Below, one piece after another: positions 1 to 8,720 of a stretch of DNA of 64,000 bases (positions within the stretch are counted from its first letter, which is position 1; each line of letters starts with the position of its first letter). The notes under the pieces are model-generated. The model ran no database searches. It had not been told where the DNA came from and worked only from the letters and a program-made list of their open reading frames with translations. The stretch lies in contig NZ_CP026692.1 in the NCBI RefSeq assembly GCF_002949795.1, positions 2,898,545 to 2,962,544 of the forward strand. Direction: 5' to 3'. The translations under genes were made by a program, and so were the position numbers. Source of the DNA: Nostoc sp. 'Lobaria pulmonaria (5183) cyanobiont' (GTDB lineage: Bacteria; Cyanobacteriota; Cyanobacteriia; Cyanobacteriales; Nostocaceae).

Positions 1-406
1 GTATTACTTCAAACGCGATAATGGTCAGTTTGTTAAAAGATATGTTATCTCTACACAACCTCTTAAAGCCAGTACTATTTCCTGGTGGGGTAAACGCCGT
101 TGGAAAATTGAAGGTTGGTTTAAAACTGCTAAATATCGCTTTGGTTTAGATAGATTTGGACAAGGTACTCTTTTAGGAATTTATCGTTGGTTAGTCTTGT
201 CTATTACTGCCTATTTATTAGCATATTGGACGTATCTTTCATCCTGTTTCCCTGATTCTTTAGACTGGGGTCAAGCTGCTTTCCTTGCACTATCTACTTT
301 TTTACCTCATTTAGTCTTGTCTTTATTGCTACTAGACATTGAACGGCTTCGGCCCTTAGCACTTAGTCATGGAATTGACATTACTATTTCCAGGTGCAAG
401 ATATGA
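1..406 (+). mobile_element. Right end of IS4-like insertion sequence (copy A, cut by window edge)
   Basis: The first 406 bases match, base for base as far as I compared, the transposase 3' end of the complete element at 6275-7627, but in the opposite orientation. The copy stops at the 16-bp terminal repeat CAGGTGCAAGATATGA (391-406), and the transposase stop codon lies inside that repeat, as in the full copy. It lies against a relic of another transposase (410-523), so it probably inserted there. The left part is outside the window. Confidence 0.9.
2..406 (+). CDS. IS4-like transposase, C-terminal part (partial)
   Basis: This is an open frame entering from the left edge and encoding about 134 C-terminal residues of a DDE transposase. 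It contains the RRWKIEGWFKTAK segment, which carries the last acidic catalytic residue (the E of a Y/R-E-K type IS4 signature). Two hydrophobic stretches and the C-terminus SRCKI follow. The sequence is the same as the C-terminus of the full 371-residue transposase at 6275-7390. The upstream catalytic aspartates lie outside the window. Confidence 0.85.
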   Translation, partial: YYFKRDNGQFVKRYVISTQPLKASTISWWGKRRWKIEGWFKTAKYRFGLDRFGQGTLLGIYRWLVLSITAYLLAYWTYLSSCFPDSLDWGQAAFLALSTFLPHLVLSLLLLDIERLRPLALSHGIDITISRCKI

Positions 407-409
407 GTT

Positions 410-523
410 GATGGAAATTTACAATCCAAGCCGCGAGGAAAACCACAATTTAGTCATCTGACAAATGCTGACATAGAGTTGAGAGAGTTAGTTGCAGCAC
501 ATCCAGATGCAACATTGATAGAG
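410..523 (+). pseudogene. IS630-like transposase relic
   Basis: In one plus-strand frame directly after the IS end there are about 38 codons reading ...KPRGKPQFSHLTNADIELRE... and LVAAHPDATLIE. This resembles the N-terminal helix-turn-helix region of IS630-family transposases, where a GRP-rich stretch precedes an L-ELRELV-HPDATL-EL helix. The frame then degrades and reaches no catalytic domain. The relic was probably split by the IS copy at 1-406. The family assignment is from memory of the motif. Confidence 0.5.
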
Positions 524-580
524 TCTCGTTGTATGAAAGCGGTAAGCGATCGCGGACTCTCCTATATGGCGAATGTATTG

Positions 581-1261
581 TTATTGGTAGTAGGAAGGAG
601 AGCTTTTCACCCAAACATTTTGGTTGTGATAAAAATCGCCATGCTGTTCTAATGTAAACCCACCCAGCAATAATCCCAACCATACTTCTACCATCGGCAT
701 TTTTAACCCACCTTGGAGTTGAGTTAAAGAAATTTCACCTTTAACCTGTGTAAGATATTTAGCGATCGCGCTCTGCCATTTTTGGACATCTTCATCTGAT
801 GCCAAATTGCGGACATCTTCTAAAGTTGTCACCTCATCGAGCATTGCCAAAACATTCGCTTTTTCAACAGGTGCTACTACAGAATCACCTAACTCAGTAG
901 GAGATGAAAATTGGTGTGGTCCGTGTGGTTTAAAGGTTTGTGGTGTCTGTGGTTCAATCAAATCATCTAAATCTAGGTGCATTGTTGTCCGCACTAAACC
1001 AGCAAAGAGATCGGTGCTAACAACAGGCCCCAAAAGACTATTGCGATCGCGGGTATCTTGCAACAGCACTTCGGCACGAGACTTGAGAATATCCGCAATT
1101 TGACTGAAGGCAATACCTGCGGTTGATAATTGTGCCTCCAAGGGTAATTTTTCTAACTCGGCATCTAAACATTCCCACATTGGTGCTAGTGTTGATGTTG
1201 CTGGAGATTCGGACAACTCATCAAGCACATCCCAAATTGTTAATTGGCGGTATGTGGTCAT
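581..1261 (-). CDS. Hypothetical protein of the recombinase operon
   Basis: This encodes 226 residues, acidic and largely helical, with no membrane segment or signal peptide. I recognise no family. The C-terminal third has a regular L/V pattern with a basic, aromatic end (VWVKSSPSYYQ) and could be a small winged-helix-like fold, but that is a guess. It begins 2 bp after the stop of the 155-residue gene, which itself starts 3 bp after the tyrosine recombinase gene. The three are therefore almost certainly one transcription unit and probably act together in mobility or maintenance of an element. It is the last gene of that unit. Confidence 0.6.
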   Translation of the reverse strand: MTTYRQLTIWDVLDELSESPATSTLAPMWECLDAELEKLPLEAQLSTAGIAFSQIADILKSRAEVLLQDTRDRNSLLGPVVSTDLFAGLVRTTMHLDLDDLIEPQTPQTFKPHGPHQFSSPTELGDSVVAPVEKANVLAMLDEVTTLEDVRNLASDEDVQKWQSAIAKYLTQVKGEISLTQLQGGLKMPMVEVWLGLLLGGFTLEQHGDFYHNQNVWVKSSPSYYQ

Positions 1262-1263
1262 CT

Positions 1264-1731
1264 CTAGGATTCTGGATGTAACGGGCAGGGTCGTACTGGG
1301 CAGTAACTTGAGGCAATTTCAAACATATCCTTATATTGATATAGTGAAACACCGTATTGTTTAGCAAAAGACTGCAACACCTGATCTGTATAGGCGCGGA
1401 TCTTGCCAGCCGTTAACCCAAAACAGTGAATTGGTTCTAAGCGGCAAATCGGTTTTTGCCCCAGCCAGAGTTCTGCGCCCAAGGCGTGCAATGGCTTATC
1501 CCCTGCTTCTTTATACAAATACAGCACTGCAAAATATGTTGTTGGTGGTTCGACTGCGATCGCATCAATTTCTGCTGAATTATTCTGGGAGCGGTGGCGG
1601 TAAAACGAACGGCGATTATGACAGACTTTGGGATTCCAACATCCATCCCCTGCTGTTCCATGTAAAACTTTAGCTTGGGCAGTTGGTAACTTGGCACATA
1701 GCTGACATTTGGGATCAAGTGGCTTTGGCAT
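1264..1731 (-). CDS. Hypothetical Cys-rich protein next to tyrosine recombinase
   Basis: This encodes 155 residues. The N-terminus has CQLC (residues 9-12) and a second Cys/His cluster CWNPKVCHNRR (about 31-41), which together look like a zinc-binding knuckle. The middle is an ordered alpha/beta region, and the C-terminus adds CPVRPCPLH. No named family is recognised. The gene lies 3 bp downstream of the recombinase stop and 2 bp upstream of the next gene, so translation is probably coupled. A DNA-binding accessory role for the recombinase is possible but not shown. Confidence 0.6.
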   Translation of the reverse strand: MPKPLDPKCQLCAKLPTAQAKVLHGTAGDGCWNPKVCHNRRSFYRHRSQNNSAEIDAIAVEPPTTYFAVLYLYKEAGDKPLHALGAELWLGQKPICRLEPIHCFGLTAGKIRAYTDQVLQSFAKQYGVSLYQYKDMFEIASSYCPVRPCPLHPES

Positions 1732-1734
1732 ACC

Positions 1735-2751
1735 TTACTCCGCTTCTTCGCCAATCGCGCGATAGTAAGCAGCGATCGCAGCTTCTTGTTCACTGCGAAG
1801 GGTATACCGTCGAAACGCTTTCTCACTTTGATGTCCAGTCAGCTTACGGGCATGGCTGGGGTCAACTCCCAATAGCAATAAGTCAGTAGCGTAGGTGTGA
1901 CGAAAGGAGTGAGGATGTAAGTCCTCAATGTGAGCTATTTCACCGATTTTTTCCACAGCGAAGTAAATGCCGTGATAACTTAAGCGTTCGCCCTTGTATG
2001 AAGCATGGTGTGAAATCATCAGTGGGGAGTCGCTGTTTAACACCTCACTCCTTTCTTCTCGCGTAAGCAAATACTCTGCTAAAACTTCCCGACTCTCTTT
2101 TCGCAGTGGAACTAAGCGCGGTTCATTCGTTTTGGTGTCTGGTAAAAACAGCAGTTTGCCATCAAATGATCCAACATTTAGCTGTACAACTTCCCCAGCC
2201 CGGAGTCCATGACTGAGAATGTGAAGAAGTGCTGTATCGCGTTGCTTTGTTTCTCCCAATAACTCCAACGCTGACCACACCCGTTCCATCTGTTCTGGGG
2301 TTAAACTCTGGGCTGGTGGTAGAGGTACTTTTTCCAGTTTTATCCCCAGCGTGGGATTAGTAGAAATTATGTCAGGATATGTATAGCACATCCATTTGAA
2401 AAAGCTTTTAAGTGCCGCAATCGAAGCATTGATACTGCTTTTGGAAAGCGGTTTACCTGCATCAGTCCGTATTTCATCTCTTAGGTATTCTTTATATAGC
2501 GCAAGGTGACGTGGGCGCAGTTCATGATAATGTAGTTCACTCCAAGCCAAAAAACGCTTCAGTTCACGTTCATAAAGCTTGCGGCTATTGAGTGCAAGGT
2601 TATTGCTGCGTAAAAACTCCAGTACCTTTACCCACCGAATATCCGTAGGTGCAGACGTTTTTGTACTCCTTATTCCTTGAATATTCAATGGATTTTCACC
2701 ATCAAGAGAGATAAGTTTGATTGCAGGTAAAGAATCTGTGTTGTAGTTCAT
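1735..2751 (-). CDS. Tyrosine recombinase / phage-type integrase
   Basis: This encodes about 338 residues from the ATG chosen at 2751, 5 bp after the xisI stop. In-frame starts at 2769 and 2808 would overlap xisI. The N-terminal SAM-like core-binding domain covers residues ~25-125 (LRSNNLALNSRKLYERELKR). The catalytic domain shows the full set: Arg in HGLRAGE, HSFRH (H-x-x-R), GH in TGHQS and the nucleophilic Tyr in RRYTLRS. The enzyme is expected to be active. Family members perform conservative site-specific recombination for integration, excision or dimer resolution. The tight linkage to xisH/xisI upstream and two small genes downstream suggests a cargo-linked recombinase rather than housekeeping XerC/D. 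Confidence 0.9.
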   Translation of the reverse strand: MNYNTDSLPAIKLISLDGENPLNIQGIRSTKTSAPTDIRWVKVLEFLRSNNLALNSRKLYERELKRFLAWSELHYHELRPRHLALYKEYLRDEIRTDAGKPLSKSSINASIAALKSFFKWMCYTYPDIISTNPTLGIKLEKVPLPPAQSLTPEQMERVWSALELLGETKQRDTALLHILSHGLRAGEVVQLNVGSFDGKLLFLPDTKTNEPRLVPLRKESREVLAEYLLTREERSEVLNSDSPLMISHHASYKGERLSYHGIYFAVEKIGEIAHIEDLHPHSFRHTYATDLLLLGVDPSHARKLTGHQSEKAFRRYTLRSEQEAAIAAYYRAIGEEAE

Positions 2752-2755
2752 TGGC

Positions 2756-3091
2756 TTAACTAACTGCATAATCTGTAAACTGGCGTTTAAAAGCAGAGTG
2801 AAATCCAATCACAATATCTTGCTTAGGAATTCCTAAATTTGCCAATTGTTCAGCAACTTCGTATTCTGTACCATTGTGTTGCAGCCAGACTTTACCATCT
2901 TTAATATCAATGTGTAAAAAACAACCATAAACGCGGCGTTGATTTTTCCACCCCACATTCATCAATTGGTAGTGGTCGCGTTCAGTATCAAAGACTATTT
3001 GTGTTTCTACATCTGGATCAGGACTACCAATTTCTGCATATTCACGTAGCAGTTGTTGCACGATTTGTCGATACTGTGTTAGTTTATCCAC
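2756..3091 (-). CDS. xisI: XisI-like fdxN-element excision controlling factor
   Basis: This encodes 111 residues beginning MDKLTQYRQIVQQLLREYAE, the usual XisI N-terminus, with the family's VYGCFLHIDIKDGKVWLQ-type core and IVIGFHSAFKR near the C-terminus. The length is typical. It overlaps xisH by 13 bp, the normal arrangement for the pair. XisI and XisH were first described as factors controlling excision of the 55-kb fdxN element during heterocyst differentiation in Anabaena. Many paralogous pairs exist in cyanobacteria without that element, so the exact role here is open. Confidence 0.9.
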   Translation of the reverse strand: MDKLTQYRQIVQQLLREYAEIGSPDPDVETQIVFDTERDHYQLMNVGWKNQRRVYGCFLHIDIKDGKVWLQHNGTEYEVAEQLANLGIPKQDIVIGFHSAFKRQFTDYAVS

Positions 3092-3495
3092 TCCACTATC
3101 TCCTCTGTTTCTGGGTTATAAACTATTAATTTCAGTTGATGAATGCGGATAATATTTTGTACGAGCCTAATTGTAAAAAATGAACTGTAAGCATCAATTG
3201 GTACTGCTAAATACAATGTGCGTTCTGGTTCTTGCTCAAAAAGTGCCAGACGGTAGTTAATAAATTGTCCTAATGCTGTATGAAATTCGTAGATTGCTGA
3301 AGTTCTGACAAAACTTTTAATCTCTACCGCAATTTTTTCCTCCCCTCTTTGGGCGGCCAAAAGTTTTTCAGCACCCAAATCAATATACATATCCCCCAAT
3401 TCAAAACTAACTGGCAATGGGTCATGGGTAATTTTCCATCCATTGGCAATTAATCCATGCTTGACTGCATTGTGAAAAACATCTCTTGCTGGCAT
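3079..3495 (-). CDS. xisH: XisH-like protein (PD-(D/E)XK-type fold)
   Basis: This encodes 138 residues from MPARD, the usual XisH start. The open frame begins seven codons earlier at 3516. The region YIDLGAEKLLAA...IAVEIKSF gives the D...E-x-K arrangement of restriction-endonuclease-like folds, and the Q/Y-rich helix after it matches that fold. Its 3' end overlaps xisI, and the recombinase gene follows. It is expected to be soluble. In the family it acts with XisI in controlled excision of DNA elements. A nuclease activity is inferred from the fold only. Confidence 0.9.
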   Translation of the reverse strand: MPARDVFHNAVKHGLIANGWKITHDPLPVSFELGDMYIDLGAEKLLAAQRGEEKIAVEIKSFVRTSAIYEFHTALGQFINYRLALFEQEPERTLYLAVPIDAYSSFFTIRLVQNIIRIHQLKLIVYNPETEEIVEWIN

Positions 3496-3583
3496 ACCCC
3501 ATATCTTTCCGAACACCGATTCCCTATTCTAAGGCTTAATTTTTGTAAGCGATCTCAGACTAGCGATCGCTTGAAGGCGGATG

Positions 3584-3865
3584 TAACTGTAATCATAAGT
3601 TGAGCAATTAGCTGGAGGAAAGCCTTTAATTGCGTGGGAAATTATTCATCGAAAACAGCTTTTGAAACTATAACCTAAGCAAAAGTTCTGTTTTGAAATC
3701 ATAAGGTGAGCAAATATATTCACACCTAGCATTAAAACTAAGTTTTGGCATAGCTCTTATAAAGGGAAAAAATCAAGCAACAGCGTTGTTCCTCCTTCAG
3801 TTCACTTCCTTTATTTTTGTAAGGATAAATTGAGCAGCCTTCTTTGAAAGCATAAAGCAAACAAG
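3584..3865 (+). repeat. Five degenerate copies of TTTTGAAAtCATAAgnTGAGCAA
   Basis: The 870-bp stretch between xisH and the next gene has no convincing gene. It holds a family of about 23-bp degenerate direct repeats at 3584-3607, 3659-3682, 3691-3713, 3813-3836 and 3842-3865. The best copies share TTTGAAA followed by ATAA and GAGCAA; copies two and three are offset by about 31 bp. They lie upstream of the xisH operon and could be protein-binding iterons or recombinase accessory sites. Apart from these repeats and one HIP1 site, I see nothing else here. Confidence 0.45.
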
Positions 3866-4383
3866 TTGCTCAAGTTATGCCTACAGTGACAGCCCTCATT
3901 TTATCACCTCCAACCCAAAATAAGTAACCCTTATCTTTTATCCGACATAAACTCCGATTAACACTACTTCCCTTGATATACAACACTTTCACCAACATGC
4001 GATCGCGGAGGGTGCATGTTGGCAACGGGAATAGAAACTATTGCGTTGCCGATAAATTTTGCTTGTCTTTGGTATCGTCTCTAATGCCTAATCTAGCGAT
4101 ACACACTTACAGGGTGCTAACTTTCAGTTATAGTTACCCGTAACTTATTATAGACACAATGCAACTATAACTTTGACTTGGTGCAAAGATAGTTTACAAA
4201 AGTTGCTCAGGCGGTTGCCATAATATTGGTTCAGCGAAGATACAGAGGTATTGCTGCCGAAGAATGCATTCGGGAAAACTTTTCTTCCTGAAGCGGTTCC
4301 TGTCCCTCAATTTCTAAGATTCGGATCATGGATAATTGCAACCGCCTTGATGCAGAACCGTCTGGGAATACAAATTGTCTGCT

Positions 4384-4677
4384 TTAATTACAAAAATCAT
4401 CCACGCGGATATCCCGCCAGACATCAGAAACCTGCCAGCCGGAATTACCCACAGATTGTACTGGAGGATTATCAAGCAATGGAATATAGTCAGGAACTCT
4501 AGGCTCTGAAATCGCTACTGGTTTCTCCTCAACCTCAACCACAGGGGCTGGAGAATTGACAGTATTAGCCTCAAGAAGTTGGTCTTCTGCTTCTTCGATT
4601 AACTTCATCTGTCTCAGGGTGAGCTTGTCGGATTTTTTGATGATTTTCTTAATATCTGTATCATTAGAAGTTTTCAT
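4384..4677 (-). CDS. Hypothetical small acidic protein
   Basis: This encodes 97 residues from the ATG at 4677, which is preceded at good distance by AAGGGAA. The open frame extends seven codons further but would bury that ribosome binding site. The N-terminus is lysine-rich and helical (DIKKIIKKSDKLTLRQMKL). The middle is Pro/Val/Glu-rich and the C-terminus is Trp/Asp-rich (GWQVSDVWRDIRVDDFCN). There is no signal peptide or transmembrane segment, and I do not recognise the family. A modified-peptide precursor is conceivable from the leader-like front and short C-terminal tail, but no modification enzyme is adjacent. Confidence 0.45.
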   Translation of the reverse strand: MKTSNDTDIKKIIKKSDKLTLRQMKLIEEAEDQLLEANTVNSPAPVVEVEEKPVAISEPRVPDYIPLLDNPPVQSVGNSGWQVSDVWRDIRVDDFCN

Positions 4678-4907
4678 TGGCTGTTCCCTTGAAGGCATTG
4701 GCTTAAAATTTGTCTGAGTAAAGCTGCAAGAAGATAGGTATAAATAATTTGCACAGAATTAACAAAGTACACCAAATCTATGGGAAATACGAGTCCCTTA
4801 TTGAGGAATTTATTAATTGGACATAAATATCTTTTTCGGGCAGATGCTTAAAAGCGATCGCAGTAGGATCATTTTCTAGAAGTCAAAATTCTTTTGGGTT
4901 TTTGACA

Positions 4908-5028
4908 TACGTTGATCTGTACCAATGCCATCGCTACGATTCAAAATACGCCTTTAGAAGAAACCATGACGGCACTCGCTGAGGTAGTGCGTTAGGGAAA
5001 AGCTCGTTACATCGGCTTTAGCGAATGG
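4908..5028 (+). pseudogene. Aldo/keto reductase relic
   Basis: Two plus-strand frames together spell a familiar aldo/keto reductase stretch: YVDLYQCHRYDS, then, after a one-base shift, NTPLEETMTALAEVVR, an in-frame TAG where Gln is expected, and GKARYIGFSEW. This is the central part of the (beta/alpha)8 barrel. The frameshift plus stop show that the gene is dead. No other part of the barrel is recognisable around it. Confidence 0.75.
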
Positions 5029-5215
5029 AAAAAGTTTTTGCCAAAAAGCTAGGGCTTTTGCTCTATAAGGAGAACCAAGTTCTTAATTTTGGATAAAGTC
5101 GAGCTTAGTGGCTATTCATAAAATCATTTATGGAAATGCGATCGCCATACAGCCAATGTTCATACTAGCTAAAATAAATCTTAGAGTAGGCAATAAAAAT
5201 TAATAAACATCAAAA

Positions 5216-6325
5216 ATGTTTGAGAAAGAAGTCAATGTCAGAGATAGTTTTCACTCAAAACAGCCTGGGGGCGGTAGCGATCCGAATAGTTTTGATTGTA
5301 AAGAAACATGGTATCCCATCCATTACCTAGAGGACTTAGACAAATCAAAACCAACGCCTTTTACAGTGCTGGGAAGAAATATTGTAATTTGGTGGGATAG
5401 ACTTGCCCAATCTTGGAGAAGCTTTGAAGACCAGTGTCCTCATCGTTTAGCACCGTTGTCTGAAGGTAGGATTAGTGACGATGGGCTTTTGGAATGTCCC
5501 TATCACGGTTGGGCTTTTTCTGGAGATGGAAATTGTCAAAGGATTCCTCAACAAGTCAAAGGTGGAACAGCAGAGACATCAAAACGAGCTTGTGTGGCAT
5601 CATTACCAATTATTGAAAAGCAAGGACTACTGTTTGTATACTTTGGGGAATATGAAAATGCTGCCAAAACCGAAGTCCCAATAATTGAACCATTAGAAGA
5701 ATCTCCCGAAGGATGGGTTGTAATTAATACATTTAGAGATGTACCTTATGATGCATTAACACTATTAGAAAATATACTAGACCCTAGCCACATATCGTTT
5801 ACACATCATAAAACGGTAGGAAATAGGGCAAATGCAGCACCTTTGGAACTTGAAGTGATTGAATCTGGGAAACATGGATTCAAAGGGATTTGGAAACAAG
5901 GTTTGAAACCAGGGCAATCAGGAGAGTTGTCTACAACCTTCGTCGCTCCAAGTTTAATGTGGCATGACATCAACTCCCAGCGTGGTAGAATTCTAACCGT
6001 TGTTTATGCTACACCCATACGTAAAGGAGAATGTCGTGTATTTGCACGTTTTCCTTTTAAGTTTCCTGATAAACTTCCAGGTTGGTTTATTAAGCTCAGA
6101 CCGCGTTGGTATTACCACATTGGACAAAATGGTGTTTTAGAAGACGATCAAATTTTTCTCCACTATCAAGAAAGGTATCTTGAAGCTAAAGGAGGTAGCC
6201 CTAACTTTACTAAAGCCTTTTACCTTCCAACCAAAGCAGATAGTTTTGTATTTGAATTGCGTCAGTGGGTAAACTCATATCTTGCACCTGGAAATAGTAA
6301 TGTCAATTCCATGACTAAGTGCTAA
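5216..6325 (+). pseudogene. Rieske oxygenase (pheophorbide a oxygenase-like), 5' part, interrupted by IS
   Basis: The genuine coding part is 5216-6274 (353 codons); the last codons to 6325 are read from the IS end. A Rieske [2Fe-2S] domain lies at residues ~30-130 with CPHRLAPLSEGR and CPYHGWAF (C-x-H...C-x2-H). The mononuclear-iron region follows (LLENILDPSHISFTHH). This is the PAO/Tic55/Lls1-type family, membrane-associated oxygenases of chlorophyll-related substrates. The rest of the gene resumes at 7634. Without the IS and one copy of the target duplication, the gene would encode about 469 residues, normal for the family. Confidence 0.88.
6269..6274. repeat. Target-site duplication GTAAAC, left copy
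   Basis: GTAAAC directly precedes the left IS end at 6275 and recurs directly after the right IS end at 7628-7633. Removing the element plus one copy restores an uninterrupted reading frame across the Rieske gene (codons R-Q-W-V-N-Q-Y-N-A). Confidence 0.9.
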
Positions 6326-7390
6326 GGGCCGAAGCCGTTCAATGTCTAGTAGCAATAAAGACAAGACTAAATGAGGTAAAAAAGTAGATAGTGCAAGGAA
6401 AGCAGCTTGACCCCAGTCTAAAGAATCAGGGAAACAGGATGAAAGATACGTCCAATATGCTAATAAATAGGCAGTAATAGACAAGACTAACCAACGATAA
6501 ATTCCTAAAAGAGTACCTTGTCCAAATCTATCTAAACCAAAGCGATATTTAGCAGTTTTAAACCAACCTTCAATTTTCCAACGGCGTTTACCCCACCAGG
6601 AAATAGTACTGGCTTTAAGAGGTTGTGTAGAGATAACATATCTTTTAACAAACTGACCATTATCGCGTTTGAAGTAATACCAAGAAAGAGTAACAGGGAA
6701 ATCTAATCCAACAAGTCGGACTTGTTGTCCTCGACGATGTAGAAGTTTAACTGGATAACCATTAACCAACTTGCGATTACAACCAATACCAATAACAGCA
6801 TGATATTTTAGTTTCCGAAGATTGTTGATAAAATCCTTAGTACCAAAAGCAGTATCAGCGAGAATTTTTACCCGAAATCGTTTGGTTAAATCTTTGGGTA
6901 AATGACGTACCATTCGTAATGCTATTTGAGACGGACTAGCCGTCCCTTTACCTCTCCAGACACGAAAATTCCAGGGTATACGCCATTGTCCAACTACCAA
7001 ATATAAAACTACTATATGCAAGCCTCGTTTCCCGTTGTAAACGGTTATTAGATTTTTAAATGCTTTAAATTGACCACATTTCTCTAAAGTTGTCAGGTCA
7101 ATTATTACTTGTAGAAACGCTTTTCTTCCCAATGGACAATGACTGTTAACTTGCTCAATTGCCTGTTGGCGAAGATGGCGAATTAGCTTGCGAGTAGGCC
7201 ATTTATAGGTATTCAAAAATCTACTTAAAGCACTTTCAGATTTGGATTTACTGTAGTGTGGCAAAGGTTTTCCGTCTGCTGCTAGAAACAGCCCTAACAT
7301 TGCTTCCAAGTTGCCTCGTTGATAACGGCTAGGCATCAATGCCAGAATCGTATACATTAGGGTATGGGCGTGGGCAAGAATGGTTTCCAT
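6275..7390 (-). CDS. IS4-like DDE transposase
   Basis: This encodes 371 residues, full length. The catalytic acids are probably in VIIDLTTLEK (residue ~93), ILADTAFGTKDF (~178) and RWKIEGWFKTAK (~266), consistent with an IS4-superfamily RNase H fold. Basic segments flank them. The C-terminal third is hydrophobic (ITAYLLAYWTYLSS, LVLSLLLLD). The protein ends SRCKI, encoded by the terminal repeat. The frame is intact, so the enzyme may be active. The exact IS family (IS4, IS701 or relative) was not determined. Confidence 0.9.
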   Translation of the reverse strand: METILAHAHTLMYTILALMPSRYQRGNLEAMLGLFLAADGKPLPHYSKSKSESALSRFLNTYKWPTRKLIRHLRQQAIEQVNSHCPLGRKAFLQVIIDLTTLEKCGQFKAFKNLITVYNGKRGLHIVVLYLVVGQWRIPWNFRVWRGKGTASPSQIALRMVRHLPKDLTKRFRVKILADTAFGTKDFINNLRKLKYHAVIGIGCNRKLVNGYPVKLLHRRGQQVRLVGLDFPVTLSWYYFKRDNGQFVKRYVISTQPLKASTISWWGKRRWKIEGWFKTAKYRFGLDRFGQGTLLGIYRWLVLSITAYLLAYWTYLSSCFPDSLDWGQAAFLALSTFLPHLVLSLLLLDIERLRPLALSHGIDITISRCKI

Positions 7391-7627
7391 ATTTCTTGCT
7401 GTTATTTATGTTATCTACGCCCTTTTCTCTCATTTTTTACGAACATATAAAAATATCTTTATGCAGATGACATTATTCCCATCTTTGTATATGTCATTTG
7501 TATATATTTTGATACTAAATGTAGTTTATTATACTAATGCAAAACGTAGAAGCTCAATTTTTAGATGTTACTTTTATTTTCTTGTTATTGACTAATACTG
7601 AGAGTTTTTATCAGGTGCAAGATATGA
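6275..7627 (-). mobile_element. Complete IS4-like insertion sequence (copy B, 1353 bp)
   Basis: The element is bounded by perfect 16-bp terminal inverted repeats, TCATATCTTGCACCTG (6275-6290) and CAGGTGCAAGATATGA (7612-7627), and flanked by the direct repeat GTAAAC. It carries one transposase gene, whose stop codon lies in the terminal repeat, and about 220 bp of AT-rich DNA upstream of the gene. It interrupts the Rieske oxygenase gene. Copy A at 1-406 lies in the opposite orientation. Both the exact termini and the clean duplication suggest recent insertion. Confidence 0.95.
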
Positions 7628-7633
7628 GTAAAC

Positions 7634-7984
7634 CAATATAATGCTGAACCATTTGGCAAAGAGACTTTTTCTCCCCCATTGGCAAAGTCCGTGCTTCTGG
7701 ATAGGTATCATTCTCATACGGAAAAATGTGCCAGTTGTAGCTCGGCGCTTTCTATTATTGAGCGATTGAGATTTGGGAGTGGAGTTGCAACAGTACTTAC
7801 TTTGGCTTTGACTCCAATGCTTTTTTTCTTTTTTCAGACAACATCAGTTGTAGTAGTTGTGGTTGAAACTCTAACTCCCTTAATTTTTGCACTAGCATGG
7901 CTCGGACTAAGTAAGTTAGTTATTCAGTTTTATGATGGACGAACCTTACCTCCACGAAACCGACCCGAAAAAACTGAAATCTAA
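7634..7984 (+). pseudogene. Rieske oxygenase (PAO-like), 3' part after the IS
   Basis: These 116 codons continue in frame from the 5' part at 5216-6274 once the IS is removed. The segment begins QYNAEPFGKETFSPPLAKSV and contains the conserved LDRYHSHTEKCASCSSAL segment (a C-x2-C pair typical of the PAO C-terminus). Two hydrophobic helices then anchor the enzyme in the membrane (about ATVLTLALTPMLFFFF and ETLTPLIFALAWLGL). It has no start codon of its own; an ATG is only found inside the IS end. It is probably not translated. Confidence 0.88.
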
Positions 7985-7999
7985 TAATACCAGAAAAAT

Positions 8000-8467
8000 A
8001 TGAGTAAGTTCATCTTAATTACAGGCATAAGTAAAGGTCTAGGTTATGCGATGACCGAGGGTTTTATTCAACAGGGACATACTGTTATTGGTTGCGCCCG
8101 TTCATCAGACGCAATCGATAAAATACGCCAAAAGTTTAGTGCGCCCAACGATTTTACATCTGTAGATGTGGCAAATGAACAACTTGTAAAAAAATGGGCC
8201 CAAGACGTACTTCAAAAATATTCACCGCCAGATATATTAATTAATAATGCGGCAATTACCAATTATCTAGCACCTTTGTGGGAAATACCATCTGAAGAAT
8301 TTTCGGATTTAATAGATATCAATATCAAAGGAGTAGCAAATATAATTCGCCATTTCGTACCAGCAATGGTGAAAAACAAACGGGGTATTATTGTTAACTT
8401 TAGTTCTGGCTGGGGACGTTCGACTATTATTGGTTACTTGAAATTAAAACAGTTGTTGGAGAAGTAA
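8000..8467 (+). pseudogene. Truncated short-chain dehydrogenase/reductase
   Basis: This encodes 155 residues with the Rossmann TGISKGLG nucleotide loop, DVAN acidic loop, NNAA motif and the strand INFSS-like IIVNFSSGWGRS carrying the catalytic Ser. The frame then departs into an unrelated tail (IIGYLKLKQLLEK) before the YxxxK pair and the C-terminal third of the fold. An SDR is normally about 240-260 residues, so this is a 3'-truncated gene and should be inactive. It starts 15 bp after the Rieske gene, so the two may have formed an operon before both were damaged. Confidence 0.8.
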
Positions 8468-8720
8468 TTTGTTTGTGTGGATAAATTTTTTGTGAGACTT
8501 GACGATTCTTGTGACTCAATAATGTGGTAGTTTTAGCTATAATTTTGCTACGTTGCTCTACTAAATTCAGGGAAACTTTTACATCTAGTTATGACGAATT
8601 GGTATTCAAAGTTTTTTTGAGAATACGATCTGCCAGCAAAGACTTGAGTTTAGGTTCTAAACGCTTTGCTAGAAATAACCTCTAAACCAATCTGTTAAAA
8701 ACATTTACATCAACTTATTT

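Noticed and set aside
4251..4502. 83-codon plus-strand open frame overlapping the small acidic gene
   Set aside because: The opposite-strand gene has a better ribosome binding site and protein-like composition; this frame looks like its shadow.
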